Origin: Hemileia vastatrix
Taxonomy: Eukaryota; Basidiomycota; Pucciniomycetes; Pucciniales; Zaghouaniaceae
Reading direction: 5' to 3'
NCBI GenBank assembly: GCA_030280995.1
Contig: JASXTE010000048.1
Span: 62,001 to 126,000, forward strand
Length of the DNA: 64,000 nucleotides
Shown: in pieces, positions 34,770 to 45,186 of the stretch
Position numbering within the stretch: position 1 is the first letter of the stretch
Layout: each line of letters begins with the position of its first letter
Position numbers and translations under genes: made by a program
Notes under the pieces: generated by a model
What the model saw: the letters and a program-made list of their open reading frames with translations, nothing else
Databases searched by the model: none
Told to the model about the DNA's origin: nothing

Positions 34770-35207
34770 TCAATTGACGTGAATTTGCGATGATTCATTC
34801 AAAGTTGAAAAATGGTTATACAGCATTATCAGATTCAATAAAAAAACCCATGTACATGTATAAAGTAAATTGTAGAAGTAAAATGATTCCGAATCGATGT
34901 AAATGTTATTTCGATTGAATCCAATCAACTGGATGACCAGTGACACATCACCCCAAATTATTGTCACGATGACGATGACATTAACAATGTAAGTAAGTTT
35001 ATCATCAACCATTTGAAAGCAGGTTCCATTCTTCATAAGCAAATGAAGCATCAAACCTAATCCAAAGGTAAAAGCGAGCAAAATAATACTCAGATGTGTC
35101 AACATGTTGAATATTACAAATCCAATCTTCCATGTCTTCCAAAAGGCAATTGAAGAAGCCGATGATTGAATTCGAGTGATGGTTTCTTCTTGTTTCTTCA
35201 TTTTCAT
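34770..35207 (-). CDS. Small multi-pass membrane protein, array copy B
   Basis: 145 residues from ATG 35207 (MKMKKQEE), chosen because neighbours start with similar short charged N-termini; an upstream ATG at 35234 is also in frame. Features in order: charged N-terminus; aromatic FWKTWK; a long hydrophobic segment of about 30 residues containing NMLTHLSIILLAFTFG; a loop with a single Cys (GTCFQMVDD); a second hydrophobic segment; the motif NRNNIY..SESFYFYN; and a third hydrophobic segment. No signal peptide and no domain I recognise. All members share strand and order, so they arose by tandem duplication. Function unknown. Confidence 0.7.
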   Translation of the reverse strand: MKMKKQEETITRIQSSASSIAFWKTWKIGFVIFNMLTHLSIILLAFTFGLGLMLHLLMKNGTCFQMVDDKLTYIVNVIVIVTIIWGDVSLVIQLIGFNRNNIYIDSESFYFYNLLYTCTWVFLLNLIMLYNHFSTLNESSQIHVN

Positions 35208-35679
35208 TTTAGTGAACGAGGTTGTGAAGCACATTGTGTACAAATCAAAACAAACTGTCCAAATAAGTCGGTTGATGTGATTGTTGCCAATTGGAGACAG
35301 ACTTGATGAATAATGATTATTTGAAAATTATTTTCAACACACGTCAACTCGGCTGAATCAGTGAGAATGAGAACATCCGTTGAATGATTTTTTTTCTTTT
35401 CATAACAACAAAAATTCAAGGTGAATCTTGCGTAATTGAAATGAATGTCGATCCATGTAATTGAAGATGATTTAAACTGTCTCTAATTAATGATGATGTT
35501 TTATTAACACATTCACTCTAAAAGTTGATACACTTAAATCAACACAGACTTAAATTTAGTTCTTAGAACATTCTGCTTGTTCGATACACTGATGCAATGA
35601 AAAGAATCAATTGAATGCGGTTGAACTTTATTTCAGAAAAATCGTCAATTTGTTTCATTTGGTTAATTTGAATGTTGAA

Positions 35680-36063
35680 TCAGAAAAACTTTTCACCATA
35701 GATAGAATAGAACATTGTTAGATCAAACAAAGAAACAAATGTAAACGTGTAAAATAAAGTACACTTGTAGGATGAATCGACAAAAGAATTACTTCGATGA
35801 AATGCAATCATTTGCAACAATAGTGAAATATTCAACCAAATTGTTGTTATAGTGAACATTTGTTTACGAATATAAGTAACATGAACATTCATCCATCGAC
35901 TGCACAATGAATCCTGGACAAGTATATCAAGCCAATAAAATAATCCAATTGTGAAGACAAGCAATAGAAACAACAGATGTGTTATCAAGTTGACAACGAG
36001 GCATAAATTTTGCCAAAATTCCCAAAATCCATCAATCTTGGTTTGTTTTCTTGGTTTATTCAT
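35680..36063 (-). CDS. Small multi-pass membrane protein, array copy C (divergent)
   Basis: 127 residues from ATG 36063 (MNKPRKQTK). It keeps the layout of the family: basic N-terminus, FWEFWQN, a long hydrophobic segment containing NLITHLLFLLLVFTIG, a loop with Cys (DSLCSRWMN), two more hydrophobic segments. The motif between them has drifted (HRSNSFVDSSYKCTLFY). The most divergent intact member. Flanking 472 bp (35208-35679) and 301 bp (36064-36364) hold no gene. Confidence 0.65.
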   Translation of the reverse strand: MNKPRKQTKIDGFWEFWQNLCLVVNLITHLLFLLLVFTIGLFYWLDILVQDSLCSRWMNVHVTYIRKQMFTITTIWLNISLLLQMIAFHRSNSFVDSSYKCTLFYTFTFVSLFDLTMFYSIYGEKFF

Positions 36064-36364
36064 TTTGAACAAAGCAGTATGACCAATTGACTGAAATAGT
36101 TGAATGCAATTAATCAATTGATCAATTGATGTGATACTTGTTACTTGTTGAAAAACTTTGATCGAATTGTAATGATTTGAAATTCACTACACGTAGTAAT
36201 TGTAGTTTCAATGCTTATAAGTCAATTGAGCAGAATCAGTATTTTTTGGCAATAACAATAACAACATTCGTCGACGAGACAAAGAGTCGTAATTAAATGT
36301 TTTACAATAAAACGTTACAAGGATACTTTAGTCATTTAAATAAATTGAAATTTGAATAGTTAAA

Positions 36365-36778
36365 TCATACATTGATTAGATAAAGTGTACTTAGTAGGTA
36401 AATGTTCAATAGAACAATCCATCCAATCATATAAAGTGAATTGTAAATGTAGCATGATTGAAAGTCACGATGAATCTTTTCTCGAGAATATCCAAATAAC
36501 TGGATCAATGAGGAAACAAAACAACAATTTGCTGTACTAAAGAGGATGATATTTCTAATGTAAGAAAGTTTACGATCAGTAATTTCATCACAGAATTCAT
36601 CATTCGAATGTCAATCGAGTAACTCGATAACTGCAAAGGTTAAGATGGCTAAAATGATACAAAGGTGTACCAAGATGTTAGATAACCAGTAGAGGATAAT
36701 CCAGATCTTCCAGGATGTAGTTGATGTGTTGATGAAAAAATTCATATTTATCTTCTTCTTTGCTTCTTGGTTCTTCAT
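36365..36778 (-). pseudogene. Small membrane protein array, copy D, nonsense codon
   Basis: From ATG 36778 the frame reads through NTSTTSWKIWIILYWLSN and the first hydrophobic segment to VIELLD, then meets TGA at 36613-36611. The same frame continues without further stops: FCDEITDRKLSYIRN, a second hydrophobic segment, SREKIHRDFQSCYIYN, NSLYMIGW and a third segment to TGA at 36367-36365. A single stop in an otherwise intact paralogue means recent loss, a polymorphism or a sequence error. Both flanking motifs match copies E and F. Confidence 0.75.
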
Positions 36779-37452
36779 CTCGATACAAGTTGACAAGTTA
36801 CTCATGGCACGAAGAGATGTAATTATAACTACGAATGAAAAGAATTTGTTAAATATGATCAACTGACTGTCTTACACAATCCTTCTGGGCTGAAACAGTT
36901 TCAAGGTGAACAGATCACAATCTTCATTGGGACATCCAATTGTTACCATGGTAATAATGAGTGAATGAGTTTTATTGTTCTTTTCTAGTATGGAAAAGCA
37001 ACATAAAGTTAACAAGTTGCAAAGTGTAAAAAGAAAACATCCGTTGAATCACTTGGTAACAAAATCAAGGATCAAATGAATTTGAGTAAACAAATGAGAC
37101 AAGTCATCAACAACAACAACAACAACATCCTTTACTCAATTCTTTCGATCAAGTCAATGTTGAAAATGACAAAAAAGTTAAAGATGAGAGTGATACATTT
37201 CAAGTTACTACTGGAATGTAAGTTCTTTCTTCATTTCGATGTCTCTTGTTGAGTCAAGTGATGTGAATGTCGTCAATTGACGAAAAAACACTCGATGGAA
37301 AATAATTCAAGGTATTCGATAAAATCAGGTGATTAATCGATCTACTGGTGAGAAAAAGTAAGGATGGGAGAAAGGAATAATCGGTGGTAAGAACTTTATT
37401 CATTTAAATAGATTGAATTACAGTTTCATGATGAAACATTTGAACATTGAAA
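36779..37452. other. Spacer between array copies D and E
   Basis: About 670 bp, AT-rich, with a short (CAA)n run near 37110-37128. No remnant of another copy could be recognised. Confidence 0.4.
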
Positions 37453-37938
37453 TCAATTTAAAAGTTTTTGAATGCCAAAATAAAGAATCACTCCAGGAAC
37501 ATTCGATCCAATTCCCCATGCACCGATGTAAAGTGAATTGTAGACGTAGTATGATTCAAAGTTAGGATGAATCTTATTTTTGAAATATCCCAAACAAGTG
37601 ATGATTGTTGATAACATGCAACAAATTGATAGAGAAGAACTCATGTAAAGGTAAATATCAAAAAGTTCTTGATAGAACTTTTGACAGGGTGATAAATGAA
37701 GTGAAGGAAGAAACCTGATAACTCCAACGGTGAAGATGGACAAAATGATACCAACATGTGACAAGATGTTGAATAACCAGTAAAGGACAATCCAGATCTT
37801 CCAAAAGGCAGTTGAAGTGTTGACGAAAAAATTGCAAATTTTATTCTTTTCTTCTTCTTTCTTCCTCATTTCATCTTCTTCCTTAATTTCATCTTCTTTC
37901 TCCTCGGTTCTACGTTCGAAGTCATCCCAGTCATTCAT
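37453..37938 (-). CDS. Small multi-pass membrane protein, array copy E
   Basis: 161 residues from ATG 37938 (MNDWDDFE). A highly charged Glu/Lys N-terminus of about 35 residues (EEKEDEIKEEDEMRKKEEE) precedes NTSTAFWKIWIVLYWLFN and a long hydrophobic segment ending SIFTVGVI. The Cys loop (SPCQKFYQELFD), a second hydrophobic segment, FKNKIHPNFESYYVYN and a third segment follow. Nearly identical to copy F through residues 18-75, so the duplication is young or the copies are being homogenised. The charged tail is shared only by E and F. Function unknown. Confidence 0.72.
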   Translation of the reverse strand: MNDWDDFERRTEEKEDEIKEEDEMRKKEEEKNKICNFFVNTSTAFWKIWIVLYWLFNILSHVGIILSIFTVGVIRFLPSLHLSPCQKFYQELFDIYLYMSSSLSICCMLSTIITCLGYFKNKIHPNFESYYVYNSLYIGAWGIGSNVPGVILYFGIQKLLN

Positions 37939-38600
37939 GGTTGCAAATGAAACAATTGATGTTATTGTCAGTACTCGTGAAAAGACTTTATGAGAATGAT
38001 AATTATACTCTTGCTGTTTTAAAGCTGCTCAACATTCACACCCTAACTGAGTTCGATCAGAAGCAGAGGGAAGGAATCCTCTTGTTTCCTGTAAGCAATG
38101 ATTCAAACGGAAACATCCACTTGATGACGACGATTATTCATAACAATTCCTTAAAAGTACTTTACAGTTTGCAGATGAAAAAGTTTGAAAAACAATCCTT
38201 TCAATCAACTTGATGTTTCTCTCTTCGTAAAAGAAATAAAGGGTAAAATGAATCCGGGTACAACTCAATTACTTACTTAAGGTCAACTTAATTACATGTG
38301 ATTGAAGGTGATTAAATACTTAAAATCGGTAACAATAAGAATACAAATGAATACTGATGGTGATGAGGGATGAAAAACACGCCTTTATTTTATCAGTTGA
38401 TGCAAAAATGTGATTCTGAAATGTAATTTGTATCAAGGTAAACAAAGGTAAACGTAGTCAAAAAATCGATTCACATGAAGAGAAGTTAAAACAACCAATT
38501 GAATGTTTTTCATCAAAGAATACTTTATTTACTCATTCAAATTGACACACAGTTTCATGGTACAAACATTTGAACATTAAAATCAATTTAAAAATGTTCA

Positions 38601-39074
38601 CTACCAAAATATAATGATCCCTGTATAAAGAGCCGATCCGATTCCCCATGCACAGATGTAAAGTGAATTGAAGACGTAGAATGATTCAAAGTGAGGATGA
38701 ATCTTGTTTTCATAATATCCCAATAAATTGATGAGTGCTGAGTACATGCAACAAATTGATGCACCAAGACTCGCGAAACGGCAAATATTATAAAGTTCTA
38801 GATAGAACTTTTGACAGGGTGATGACTGAAGTGAAGGAAGAAAGCTGATAACTCCAACGGTGAAGATGGACAAAATGATACCAACATGTGACAAGATGTT
38901 GAATAACCAGTAAAGGACAATCCAGATCTTCCAAAAGGCAGTTGAAGTGTTGACGAAAAAATTGCAAATTTTATTCTTTTCTTCTTCTTTCTTCCTCATT
39001 TCATCTTCTTCCTTAATTTCATCTTCTTTCTTCTTGATGATGATTACAGGTAGGTTGTTTACCCAGTCATTCAT
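38601..39074 (-). CDS. Small multi-pass membrane protein, array copy F
   Basis: 157 residues from ATG 39074 (MNDWVNNL), which aligns with the start of copy E; the open frame continues upstream to 39170 only because the 5' flank lacks stops. The layout is the same as E: charged N-terminus, AFWKIWIVLYWLFN, long hydrophobic segment, Cys loop (SPCQKFYLELYN), second hydrophobic segment with CC pair, YENKIHPHFESFYVFN and third segment ending IIIFW. The C-terminal half differs from E more than the N-terminal half, which suggests partial gene conversion. Function unknown. Confidence 0.72.
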   Translation of the reverse strand: MNDWVNNLPVIIIKKKEDEIKEEDEMRKKEEEKNKICNFFVNTSTAFWKIWIVLYWLFNILSHVGIILSIFTVGVISFLPSLQSSPCQKFYLELYNICRFASLGASICCMYSALINLLGYYENKIHPHFESFYVFNSLYICAWGIGSALYTGIIIFW

Positions 39075-39877
39075 GGTTACAAATGAAACAGTTGATGTTA
39101 TTGTCAGTACTCGTGAAAAAACCTCATGAGAATAATAATTATTCACTTGCTGTTCAAAGCTGCTCAACATTCACACCCCAAATGGGATGGATTAAAAGCA
39201 AAATGACGAAATCTTCTTGTTTCCTGTAAGCAATGATTCAAACGGAAACATCCTCTTGATGACGACCATTGTATGAGACCAACTATTCATGATAATTCCT
39301 TAAAAGTATTTTACTGTTTGATAAACAATCCTTTCAACCAATCTGATGTTCTTAGTAAAAGAAATCAAGGATCAAATTAAATAACTTGACTGTGATTGAA
39401 AGTGATTGGATACTTCAAATTGTCAACAATAAGAATAAAAAAGAATGCCGATGATGACATGCTAACATGTGTGATGATTAGAGATGAAAAACACGCCTTT
39501 ATTTTATCAGTTGATGCAAAAATGTAATTCTGCAATGTAATTTGTATCAAGGTAAACAAAGGTAAACGTAGTCAAAACATCAATTCACGTCAAGAAAAGA
39601 ACAAAAGTTTTTGTAAAAATTTCAAGTTTCACTTGTAAGCGCATTTTTCCTTTTTCTCTTTTTGTTCTATCTAAATGTAAGCAAAAGAAAGAATTAAAAA
39701 AGAACTGTGAGCAGTAGTTCATGAATCCAATTGAAAATCGAAACCATGGGAACTTTTTTATTACAAATTTTCACGGTTTCCACTTTGGGGTATCTCAGGC
39801 TTTTTTCTTTTCATTTTTCTCTTTTTTTGAAGGAGGTTTTTAAATTATATACAATTTAATAAATTGAATCATTAGGG
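39075..39877. other. Region between the array and MIER
   Basis: Holds the 5' flank of copy F (with the repeated block to about 39575) and the 3' UTR of the MIER gene. A TTTATT at about 39758 could be the minus-strand poly(A) signal. No gene seen. Confidence 0.45.
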
Positions 39878-41524
39878 CTAATTGCGATTAGTGAGAGCAG
39901 CAAGATGATCATCAAGAAGCCGTGGATTCATATTCATCATTTCAACTCCATCTTCAGATCCCATTTGTGCTAATGATAATCTAATATATGGATTTGGTAT
40001 CATTGGATGAGCTGCATTTGTTGTTCGAAATGAAATACTTGCTGGAACAGATGGTGCAGCTGAGTTATTTTGTTCATCAAGAATACGATCCATATAATCA
40101 CTGTTAAGGAGAAGAATAAATTGTACAATTAATTAGTTACTTTACTGTAAGTAATACAATTTACATTTGTATCTTATAATTGTACTTACGTAGCAGAAGG
40201 ATGAAGAGTGAAATTACGTTTTATTCTGTATTTGCTAACGAAGACATCGTGGCGTTCTGTTTTCTTCCACAAGTAGTAAAAGTGAACAAGTTCCCTCACC
40301 GAACGTGTGGTGACCTGTCAATGAATATTCAAGTTATCATTGATTGTTTGTAAGTTAGATTTGTTTGTTAAAACATACCTCATGTGCAATGGCATGAAAA
40401 TCTTTGCCGAATTGTGCAAGTGCTTCTTCAAAACTTGCACATTCTTCTTCTGAAAATGGTGTTCTTTGATCAAACATTTGCAATTTACTACGACGTAATG
40501 CTTCTTCAGGTTGATGGTCACAGAGTTTCAATATATAAAGTGCTTCTTCATTATCACCAACTGGACCAACATCTTGTTGAATTGTTTGATCAGTTGATTG
40601 ACCAGTTGAATCATATTCTGGAGATGTTAATTTAACATTCTTCAAAAATTCTTCAACTTTAGATTCAGGCAGTCTACTAGGATCCCACATAATTTTATCT
40701 TCATTCTCATAAGCTGGAACATCATCATATTCACATAATCCATCTGGTACAACAGCTTGATATTCTTCCCCAATTTTAATTGTGCGTCTACGTTCTTCAC
40801 CTGAATCAGACATTGCTGTTTCATCATAATCTTCATCATCTTCAGAATCTGATTCAAATTGATTTATATATTGAACGGGAGACCATCCATCAGCAGAACA
40901 ATCACGACTACTTGACGCATTTTGTAAAGATTGATCTGATGCTGTTGGATTGGCTTCATCTTTACCATCACTATGATCAGCTGGTTGTCTTTCAGTTGCG
41001 CCATCAGAACCAGCTTCATAACCATACATGGCTAATAATTCTTCCAATGGCATTTCACCTTCCTATTAAAATTGTTAAACAAAAAGAAAAAATAAGTCAA
41101 TAACAATGTCAAAATGTTCAAGTATTTGTAAAAGTATTTTACCTCTTGTAACTTATCAATTTCATCTTCAGCATTTTCTGATCCATCAATAATTTCTTCT
41201 TCTTCGTCAAGTGTATGTTCATCATCAAAATCATTGACTAACATATCAGCTGATGGATCAAAATCACCGTCACTTTCATTGCCTCCTGATAGATAAAAAA
41301 GTCAAGAAACAAGTATGTAAGCACATGGTTTAAAGTGTCATTTGTCAAGTGCCAACTCACCGGTTGGAGACTCCCCAGCTTTTGACTATGATGCCAATCA
41401 TTAAAGATTATATTGAAGAGTAAAAAAATAAATTTAAAAAAATTAGTAAGTCAAACATATGTGATAATTAATTGAAAAAGTTGACACTTACCATCACTTT
41501 TTCTCCTTCTGAATGGTCGGCCAT
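39878..41524 (-). CDS. MIER1: MIER1-type ELM2/SANT transcriptional corepressor
   Basis: A nuclear corepressor that recruits HDAC1/2 through its ELM2-SANT region. Six exons on the minus strand: 41524..41492, 41385..41361, 41285..41143, 41062..40379, 40314..40190 and 40100..39878; phases agree throughout and give 410 residues. Visible family blocks: FDPSADMLVNDFDDEHTL and EEEE, GEMPLEELLAMYGYE, the ELM2 domain (TIKIGEEYQAVVP through PESKVEEFLKNV, about 158-215), EEALRRSKLQ, and the SANT domain (FSEEECASFEEALAQFGKDF to RSVRELVHFYYLWKKT, about 270-320), then LHPSATDYMDRILDE. Exon 2 has only 25 bp with a weak acceptor, so it is the least certain junction. It is shorter than human MIER1 (about 510). 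Confidence 0.9.
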
Positions 41525-41716
41525 TTCATAGCTGTTTGTTAAAAGTGCCCTCTTTCAGTTAAAATAAAGACTAAAAAATATCAGCCACAGGACGGCGCTA
41601 AATCTCACACGAGCCCTGAAAAAGCCCACCGGCTGTCATTTGATTGTGTGTTAAAACTACAAATATCTTCTATTTCAACCGATTGATCATTCAGTCAGGA
41701 CGAAAAATTAATCAAC
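41525..41716. promoter_or_regulatory. Bidirectional promoter of MIER1 and RPB3
   Basis: 192 bp between divergent start codons, with CG-containing patches (ACGGCGCTAAATCTCACACG) and no TATA box. Assigned by position. Confidence 0.55.
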
Positions 41717-42571
41717 ATGCCATATGCTAATAAATCATTCATTAAAATTTCTGAACTCACCAAAGAAAATGTCAAATTCACCCTTGAAGATACAGATCTA
41801 TCCGTAGCTAACGCTCTTCGTCGAGTCTTTATTGCTGAAGTACCAATTTTAGCTATTGATTGGGTTGAACTTGAACAAAATTCATCCGTATTACATGATG
41901 AATTTATTGCACATCGACTTGGTTTGATTCCATTGGTATCAGATGATGTAGTTGACAATATGAAGTATTCAAGAGATTGTGAATGTACCGATTTCTGTAC
42001 TGAATGTTCAGTTGAATTTACACTTAAAGTTAGATGTAATGAAGATACAACTCGTCATGTTACATCAGCTGATTTAGTATCATCAAATCCACTTGTATAT
42101 CCAGTAACATCAAAAAAAGGTGACGATGAAGATGGTAACGATTATGGTAATGAACAAGATGACATTATGATTTGTAAGTTACGTAAAGGACAAGAAATTA
42201 AAATTCGTGCTTATGCTAAAAAAGGATTTGGTAAAGAACATGCCAAATGGAATCCAACAGCTGGTGTTGCTTTTGAATATGATCCAGATAATGCATTTCG
42301 TCACACAACTTATCCTAAACCTGAAGAATGGCCACGAAGTGAATACAGTGAATTAACTGGTGAAGATGGCAAATATGAAGCCGATTATATTCGTGATGGT
42401 AAACCATCTAAATTTTATTTCAACTTAGAATCATCAGGATCACTTAAACCACATAATATTGTTTTATCTGGTTTACGTGTGTTGACCAGTAAACTCAATG
42501 ACTTGAATATGTGTCTACACAATATGTTAAACGAAAATGTCAACAGAGACGATTTTGCGATGATTGAGTAA
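41717..42571 (+). CDS. POLR2C: RNA polymerase II subunit RPB3
   Basis: The alpha-like subunit of RNA polymerase II, pairing with RPB11 to start assembly of the enzyme in the nucleus. Single exon, 284 residues (human 275). The N-terminus [18 protein letters not shown] and [20 protein letters not shown] form the alpha-type dimerisation fold; [11 protein letters not shown] is followed by the zinc-binding C-x-C-x3-C-x2-C cluster ([10 protein letters not shown], about residues 86-95); [16 protein letters not shown] and the C-terminal dimerisation helix ([15 protein letters not shown]) complete it. A short acidic insert ([14 protein letters not shown]) explains the extra length. Start is unambiguous. 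Confidence 0.96.
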   Translation: MPYANKSFIKISELTKENVKFTLEDTDLSVANALRRVFIAEVPILAIDWVELEQNSSVLHDEFIAHRLGLIPLVSDDVVDNMKYSRDCECTDFCTECSVEFTLKVRCNEDTTRHVTSADLVSSNPLVYPVTSKKGDDEDGNDYGNEQDDIMICKLRKGQEIKIRAYAKKGFGKEHAKWNPTAGVAFEYDPDNAFRHTTYPKPEEWPRSEYSELTGEDGKYEADYIRDGKPSKFYFNLESSGSLKPHNIVLSGLRVLTSKLNDLNMCLHNMLNENVNRDDFAMIE

Positions 42572-44160
42572 AGTAAACTTTACATTGCATACATTCATTT
42601 ATTTATTCATTCATTTATTTCATCTTTGAAACTTGTTTGTTGATAAATATTTTCATTTGGATGAATGTGAAGAATTTTCTTGTGTAGAGAGAAGATACTT
42701 GAACTCTATTTGAATGTATCTGTTTCTTCTTTTTTTTCTTCTTCTTCTTTATTTCTTTCATTTTGTCTGTATGATTGATGCATCATTCAAACGGTTGTCT
42801 GTGAAAGTTACTCTGATCCTAATACAGTGTATTATGTAACACAAGCCAAGTAGGGTTACTCGGCAAATTGGAAATTTGATCAATGACTTTCTTTGGACAC
42901 TGACAGAATAACTTTCTCTTTGTCTTCTTGTCTCTTAAGTCCACTGGTAACTCCTCCCATGTCCTTTTGCATGTTCCATTTTGGTGAAATAGATGGAGAA
43001 AAGACACAGAGAATGAGAAAAAGGACAAAAAGGGAAAACTTTTACAAATTTACTCGGAAAGGAAGAAGAAGAAAAAGAAAATTCCTCTTAACAAATGGAC
43101 ATGGTGTTAGTGTTGGACATGCTTGACCTTGGTTACGTCATTTGCTTCATTTATCCTCATATACACAAGCAAATGGTATTAGCATGAGAAAAGGATGAGG
43201 TTAACTTGACCGGTCAACGAGAGACAAAACATCCTTTTTTGCTCTTATTAAATGATATATCCTTTCTTCTTTTCTTACTTCTTCTTCTTCTCCTTACTTA
43301 TACACTTTATCACACAAGCGCATCATCAGTTTACTTGAGTTAATTGACTCTCAAAAAAGTTTCAAGTTGGCCAAACCTTGTGAAAAGTACACACTTTACT
43401 TTGTATCCATCTCCTATGAGTATAATGCTTGATGTCAATCAAAAAGTCAAGAAACGAAAAGACAATCGACTAAGGTTAAATGTCAAGGGAATCATTTGCC
43501 ACAGTTAAAAGTTACTTTCATTGGATTGGCCAGCTATTCATTGTGTCCATGACCAAAGTAAAAGCAAAATGGTGATTCGGTGCGAGTTAAACAGTTAAAC
43601 AGTTCGCTAGTACTGAACAAGAAGAAGAACAACTTATACTACTACTAGTACTGTACAATGTTGTTTGCTTGTTCATAAGTTGGTCTCTTGGTGATTGTTG
43701 ATCAAATGGTGGATGAAACAGGAAAAAAGTGCACATCGAGTGCATTCAATGGATGCTGATAGGATGTTTCTTTGGTTTTTTTTTCTTTTCCTCCCTCAGC
43801 TCAATGTGTTAGATGTGTTCTATGTGTTCTATGTGTTCTATGTGTGTATCAGTGAATTGTTAAGCTCTGCATGTGTGTGTATGTTGAAGATGGGCCAAAG
43901 TCATATTCATCAACAAGATGCACATTAAATACATTGGACCAAGTGATGCAGATGGATTGGAAGGGGAATAATACATCTCCCGTACGTATACATGCAGTTA
44001 ACAGTTGATGAAGAAGAAGAAGAGAGGAAAAAAAAGAGGAAAAGAATAAAGAAAGAAAAAATATAACACCATGAACAATGTGTGAAAGTGTGTGACGATG
44101 GCAACCATGTGAAACGCATCCTGGATAAAAGTTACACTTTTGTTTTGCACACTTTTTTTC

Positions 44161-44165
<5 letters not shown>

Positions 44166-44198
<33 letters not shown>
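44166..44198. repeat. (TC)n microsatellite
   Basis: About sixteen TC units. The Arg-Glu repeat ORFs over it are artefacts. Confidence 0.85.
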
Positions 44199-44202
<4 letters not shown>

Positions 44203-44757
44203 GGTGTTGATTCTGGTTGATTCTTCTTTCTCTTTTCCTTCTTTCCTACTTTTTTCATACTCATCATCATCATCAAGCCGCATCCTTGTGTGTATGTGTC
44301 TGTCTGTCTGTTTCGTCTAACAGATGCTTCCTCTCGTCACTTTTACGGGTAAACAAGGAAATTTAATGAGTTTGCTTTATCCCCCTCCTTCTTCATACTT
44401 TATACCTACCTGGGTATAGAAAATAAAAGAATAGGAAAGATGTAACAAAAAAAATATATGTATAAGCATACAAATGAACCAACCGGAGATAGAATAGAAA
44501 ATATGATGGCATGACAAAAATTTTCCCTTCATCAGCATCATCTTCATCATCTTCATCATCCTCTACTTTTTTCTTCTTCTTCTCCCTCCTCTTCTTCTTG
44601 TACTGTTCTACCCTCATCCTTGTTCGATGTACAAGTTTTTCTCATCAACAAAATCTGTATTGATGTGACTCATACCAATTTTGCCTCTCAAATTATATGT
44701 TAATCGAATCGTCAATGCAATGCAACTTGCCCCTTCCTTCGTAAATTGGTTTCTCGG

Positions 44758-44788
<31 letters not shown>

Positions 44789-45162
44789 TACTTTTACTTT
44801 CTCTCTCTCTACTTCATTCTTCTTTTCTTCTTTGCCCTCTGTTGTAACATGTGAAGGAGAGAAAAGAAAAGAGAGAAAAAAAAATTGCAAATTGTATTGA
44901 AGCTGCTTTTACTGTTGTCAGCTGTGCAGCTGTGTATCAAAGGTTCTTCTTCCATCTTTTTCTCTCTTCTTCTCTCTTGTACGGGTCGAATTTTGTCTTC
45001 TCTCCTCTATGGAATGATAATTTCATGCATGAACCACTCAGTCAGTCAGCTGTAACCCAAATCACTCAAATCACTCACTTTGCTCAGTCACTTTTTTTTT
45101 CTATGTGTATATGCTGGTGCTGCTTCTTTTCCTCTTACCCTAAAACTACTCTGTTCTATAAC

Positions 45163-45186
45163 TCTGTTCTGTTCTGTTCTGTTCTG
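45163..45186. repeat. (TTCTG)n pentamer run
   Basis: Four to five TTCTG units. The same pentamer forms runs at 45480-45498, 49275-49297, 50793-50808, 56734-56772 (as TTCTG/TTCTA) and 58814-58834. Confidence 0.75.

Larger units (their letters stand above)
37453..39575. repeat. Recent tandem duplication of a ~1.1-kb unit (copies E and F)
   Basis: The unit containing gene E (37453 to about 38455) and that containing gene F (38601 to about 39575) match in the coding region (for example 37730-37900 against 38850-39020), in the 5' flank (GTTATTGTCAGTACTCGTGA in both) and in a far-upstream block around AAACACGCCTTTATTTTATC (near 38371 and 39490). The units are direct repeats about 1.12 kb apart. 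Confidence 0.8.

Noticed and set aside
37941..38213. Plus-strand 90-codon ORF between array copies
   Set aside because: Opposite the repeated 5' flank of array copy E; the matching stretch at copy F is not open in the same way.
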